From CAYFPS01 sp964345075 (GTDB lineage Bacteria; CAIWAD01): DNA of 64,000 nucleotides. A program made the position numbers and the translations under genes. Below the pieces are notes generated by a model. It ran no database searches. It was not told where the DNA came from and was given only the letters and a program-made list of their open reading frames with translations. Positions 62,868 to 64,000 of this stretch are shown here, piece by piece. Every line of letters begins with the position of its first letter. The stretch's first letter is position 1. The stretch is taken from positions 124,001 to 188,000 of the forward strand of contig CAYFPS010000001.1 in the NCBI GenBank assembly GCA_964345075.1, written 5' to 3'.

Positions 62868-63818
62868 TCAATCGTCCCAGTCATCGGGAAGAGGCCTGGC
62901 CGCCTCTTCGGCCTGCCACCGGGATCTTATCTTCCTGTTTCGCAAGGACTTAACCAGAAAAGCAAGCAGGGCAAGCAGCAGAATCAGGATCCAGATCCAG
63001 CTTCCAATGTCCGTCAAAAAAAGTAAACCACCTTTGTCCGAAAGCCAGTCTCGCCACTCTTCTTCAAAGCGAAACCAACCTCCGCCGGTGGCTTCATCAA
63101 AGGCCTGATGAAAGGGCGTTCCCCTGCCGACCTTCCCCAGCAGCTGCACAAGAGACACACGCCCGTAACGCTCAAGAAAAAAGCGAACGGCGGATTCGGA
63201 CTCCATATAGGCCAGGCCCACCTGCTCGCCGGCATAGCCGTTAAGGGATTCAATCTCATCCAGATCCAGCAGCGAGCCTGTTGCCATCGCGCGGGAAAGA
63301 CCCATGCGGGCGCCGTCGGGCGCAAAGGCCAGCGGCAGGCCGCTGAGCACGACCGCAACCCCCTCCTCCATCCAGGTGGGAATCCAGTTGCCCCGGTGAA
63401 GCAGCCCCATGCCCAGATGGGCCAGCTCGTGGCGCATTGTGGCGGAAAGATCGTCTCCAACATCGCCCCAGCGTGGACTGCGAAAGACGATCAGCCGGCG
63501 AGAGGCCAGGGTGACGGCCCCGGCCCAGTGTGGCGTGCTGCCACCACTGATTCGGTAGAAGTGATCCTTGTCAAAGGCAATCACGATACTTGCCCTGGGC
63601 AGTTCACGAATGTCCAGCTCGTCGGCCAGGCGCCTGCTACTCACACCAACCGCTTCTGCCAGACGACGTGCCATGCCCTCGTCCACACGGTGATACAGGA
63701 TGCGCATGCGGCCGCTCTTGATCTCGTGATACTGAGCAGCGACATCAGGCGGAAGAGGTTCCAGCAGGCTTTCTGCGCGCAGGCAGATAGCCAGAAGTAA
63801 CATCAGCAGTAGTTTCAC
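62868..63818 (-). CDS. Membrane-anchored peptidase MA-like protein
   Basis: A 316-residue protein. Signal peptide (LLLMLLLAICLRA), a gluzincin-type HELAH followed by WMEEGVA (third zinc ligand), and a C-terminal transmembrane helix (WIWILILLLALLAFLVKSL) with a basic cytoplasmic tail. Matches the peptidase-MA type seen next to priA or TPR genes elsewhere. GTG start overlaps the priA stop. One motif copy (63690). Confidence 0.75.
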   Translation of the reverse strand: MKLLLMLLLAICLRAESLLEPLPPDVAAQYHEIKSGRMRILYHRVDEGMARRLAEAVGVSSRRLADELDIRELPRASIVIAFDKDHFYRISGGSTPHWAGAVTLASRRLIVFRSPRWGDVGDDLSATMRHELAHLGMGLLHRGNWIPTWMEEGVAVVLSGLPLAFAPDGARMGLSRAMATGSLLDLDEIESLNGYAGEQVGLAYMESESAVRFFLERYGRVSLVQLLGKVGRGTPFHQAFDEATGGGWFRFEEEWRDWLSDKGGLLFLTDIGSWIWILILLLALLAFLVKSLRNRKIRSRWQAEEAARPLPDDWDD

Positions 63819-64000
63819 AGAAGTGCCTGCGGATCCATGTCAAGCACCAGGCTTAAGCCGGCACGCTTGAGCTTTTTCTCGAAGTGCTCGCGCAATTCCC
63901 GGGCAAGGCCGCGAATCGCCTTGCCCGACGGGTCACGGTCTCGAAGCACGCGAAGTAAAAAGTGATAACGAAACTCGCGCCGGACCATGCGCACAGGCGC
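63815..64000 (-). CDS. priA: Primosomal replication protein PriA, C-terminal end (runs off window)
   Basis: The visible frame, read from the edge to the TGA at 63815-63817, ends VRREFRYHFLLRVLRDRD ... and closes LSLVLDMDPQALL, which matches the PriA C-terminal domain (usually ...DVDPxxxL). PriA restarts collapsed forks. Only the last 61 codons are visible, so helicase motifs cannot be checked. Confidence 0.85.
   Translation of the reverse strand, partial: APVRMVRREFRYHFLLRVLRDRDPSGKAIRGLARELREHFEKKLKRAGLSLVLDMDPQALL

Larger units (their letters stand above)
412..63697. repeat. Dispersed octamer GTGATACA / TGTATCAC, 63 copies
   Basis: Hand-counted exact copies. GTGATACA starts: 412, 1010, 2778, 3343, 4623, 10352, 10383, 11128, 12062, 12545, 13880, 20754, 23220, 23277, 24225, 26868, 27120, 29757, 31464, 33184, 34438, 34592, 37192, 37901, 38185, 40348, 41270, 44114, 47575, 52731, 58179, 59563, 59815, 59997, 63690. 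TGTATCAC starts: 436, 6123, 9652, 9883, 10036, 15501, 22804, 23950, 24601, 27826, 28075, 28768, 31272, 31350, 31778, 33437, 33641, 36954, 38580, 40006, 41455, 42051, 43874, 44392, 46687, 51117, 57418, 59289. Sixty lie in genes; 12545, 13880 and 27120 lie between genes. The base before GTGATACA is usually C or T; otherwise flanks vary. Confidence 0.95.

Noticed and set aside
1..64000. CRISPR array, tRNA, rRNA or insertion sequence
   Set aside because: No regularly spaced repeats, cloverleaf, rRNA core or transposase motifs were found on reading the window.

Overview
The window is a compact, roughly 57-60% G+C bacterial chromosome segment of about 50 genes with short gaps, many 1-4 base stop/start overlaps, and no rRNA, tRNA, CRISPR array or recognisable transposase. 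Five exported proteins end in a FlgD-like/type IX-type C-terminal domain beginning (Y/V)PNPF(N/R)P. Together with an outer-membrane beta-barrel protein, parallel beta-helix proteins and a lamin-tail phospholipase D-like protein, this points to a Gram-negative of the Fibrobacterota-Chlorobiota-Bacteroidota (FCB) supergroup or a neighbouring uncultivated phylum. I cannot name the phylum. A run of 36 N at 2070-2105 shows that this is a draft assembly.

Layout. 0-6.7 kb (minus): TPR protein, exported AsnB-like protein, nuclease-helicase, PfkB kinase, Lon start. 6.8-9.5 kb: small hypothetical gene and an SOS block (lexA, DUF6504-like, dinB) with a candidate LexA operator. 9.5-13.9 kb: HI0933-type flavoprotein, dtd, KamA-family radical SAM enzyme, FabV. 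14.2-21.0 kb: two large exported beta-helix proteins, the first fused to a glycosidase-like barrel. 21.3-26.4 kb: fixC-fixX-fixA-fixB and acyl-CoA dehydrogenase, one operon sending acyl-CoA electrons to quinone. 26.5-33.3 kb: DUF975 membrane protein, dnaE, outer-membrane barrel, recN. 33.3-39.3 kb: an FMN riboswitch followed by ribD-ribE-ribBA-ribH, then a beta-propeller protein and recN packed closely enough to be cotranscribed. 39.4-44.0 kb: DUF2797, patatin phospholipase, slyX, recQ, a pair of palindromic repeats bracketing a tiny membrane ORF, and a cytidylate-kinase-like protein. 44.0-51.8 kb: secreted phospholipase D-like protein, DinB-fold protein, adenosine deaminase, mazEF, XPB-helicase-associated protein. 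51.9-58.9 kb: putative membrane/lipoprotein, smg, topA, xer recombinase, raiA/hpf, hprK, PTS EIIA and EIIB. 58.9-64.0 kb: lipoprotein, cyclic-nucleotide-binding protein, K+ channel, arsC, a secreted C-terminal-domain protein, a membrane peptidase and the 3' end of priA.

The main discovery candidate is not a gene. The octamer GTGATACA (reverse complement TGTATCAC) occurs 63 times by hand count, about once per kilobase, where random sequence of this composition should give one or two. It occurs on both strands (35 versus 28), almost always inside genes, and in all five reading registers that do not create a stop, using codons (ATA, TCA, GTA, ACA) that look uncommon here. Density and dispersion resemble the DNA uptake sequences of Neisseria and Haemophilus or the HIP1 octamer of cyanobacteria. 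Its role is unknown; uptake signal, methylation site or another genome-wide tag are hypotheses. GTGTTACA (13 copies) looks like a minor dialect. Parts of the window, notably 15.5-20.7 kb and 52.7-57.4 kb, lack the motif.
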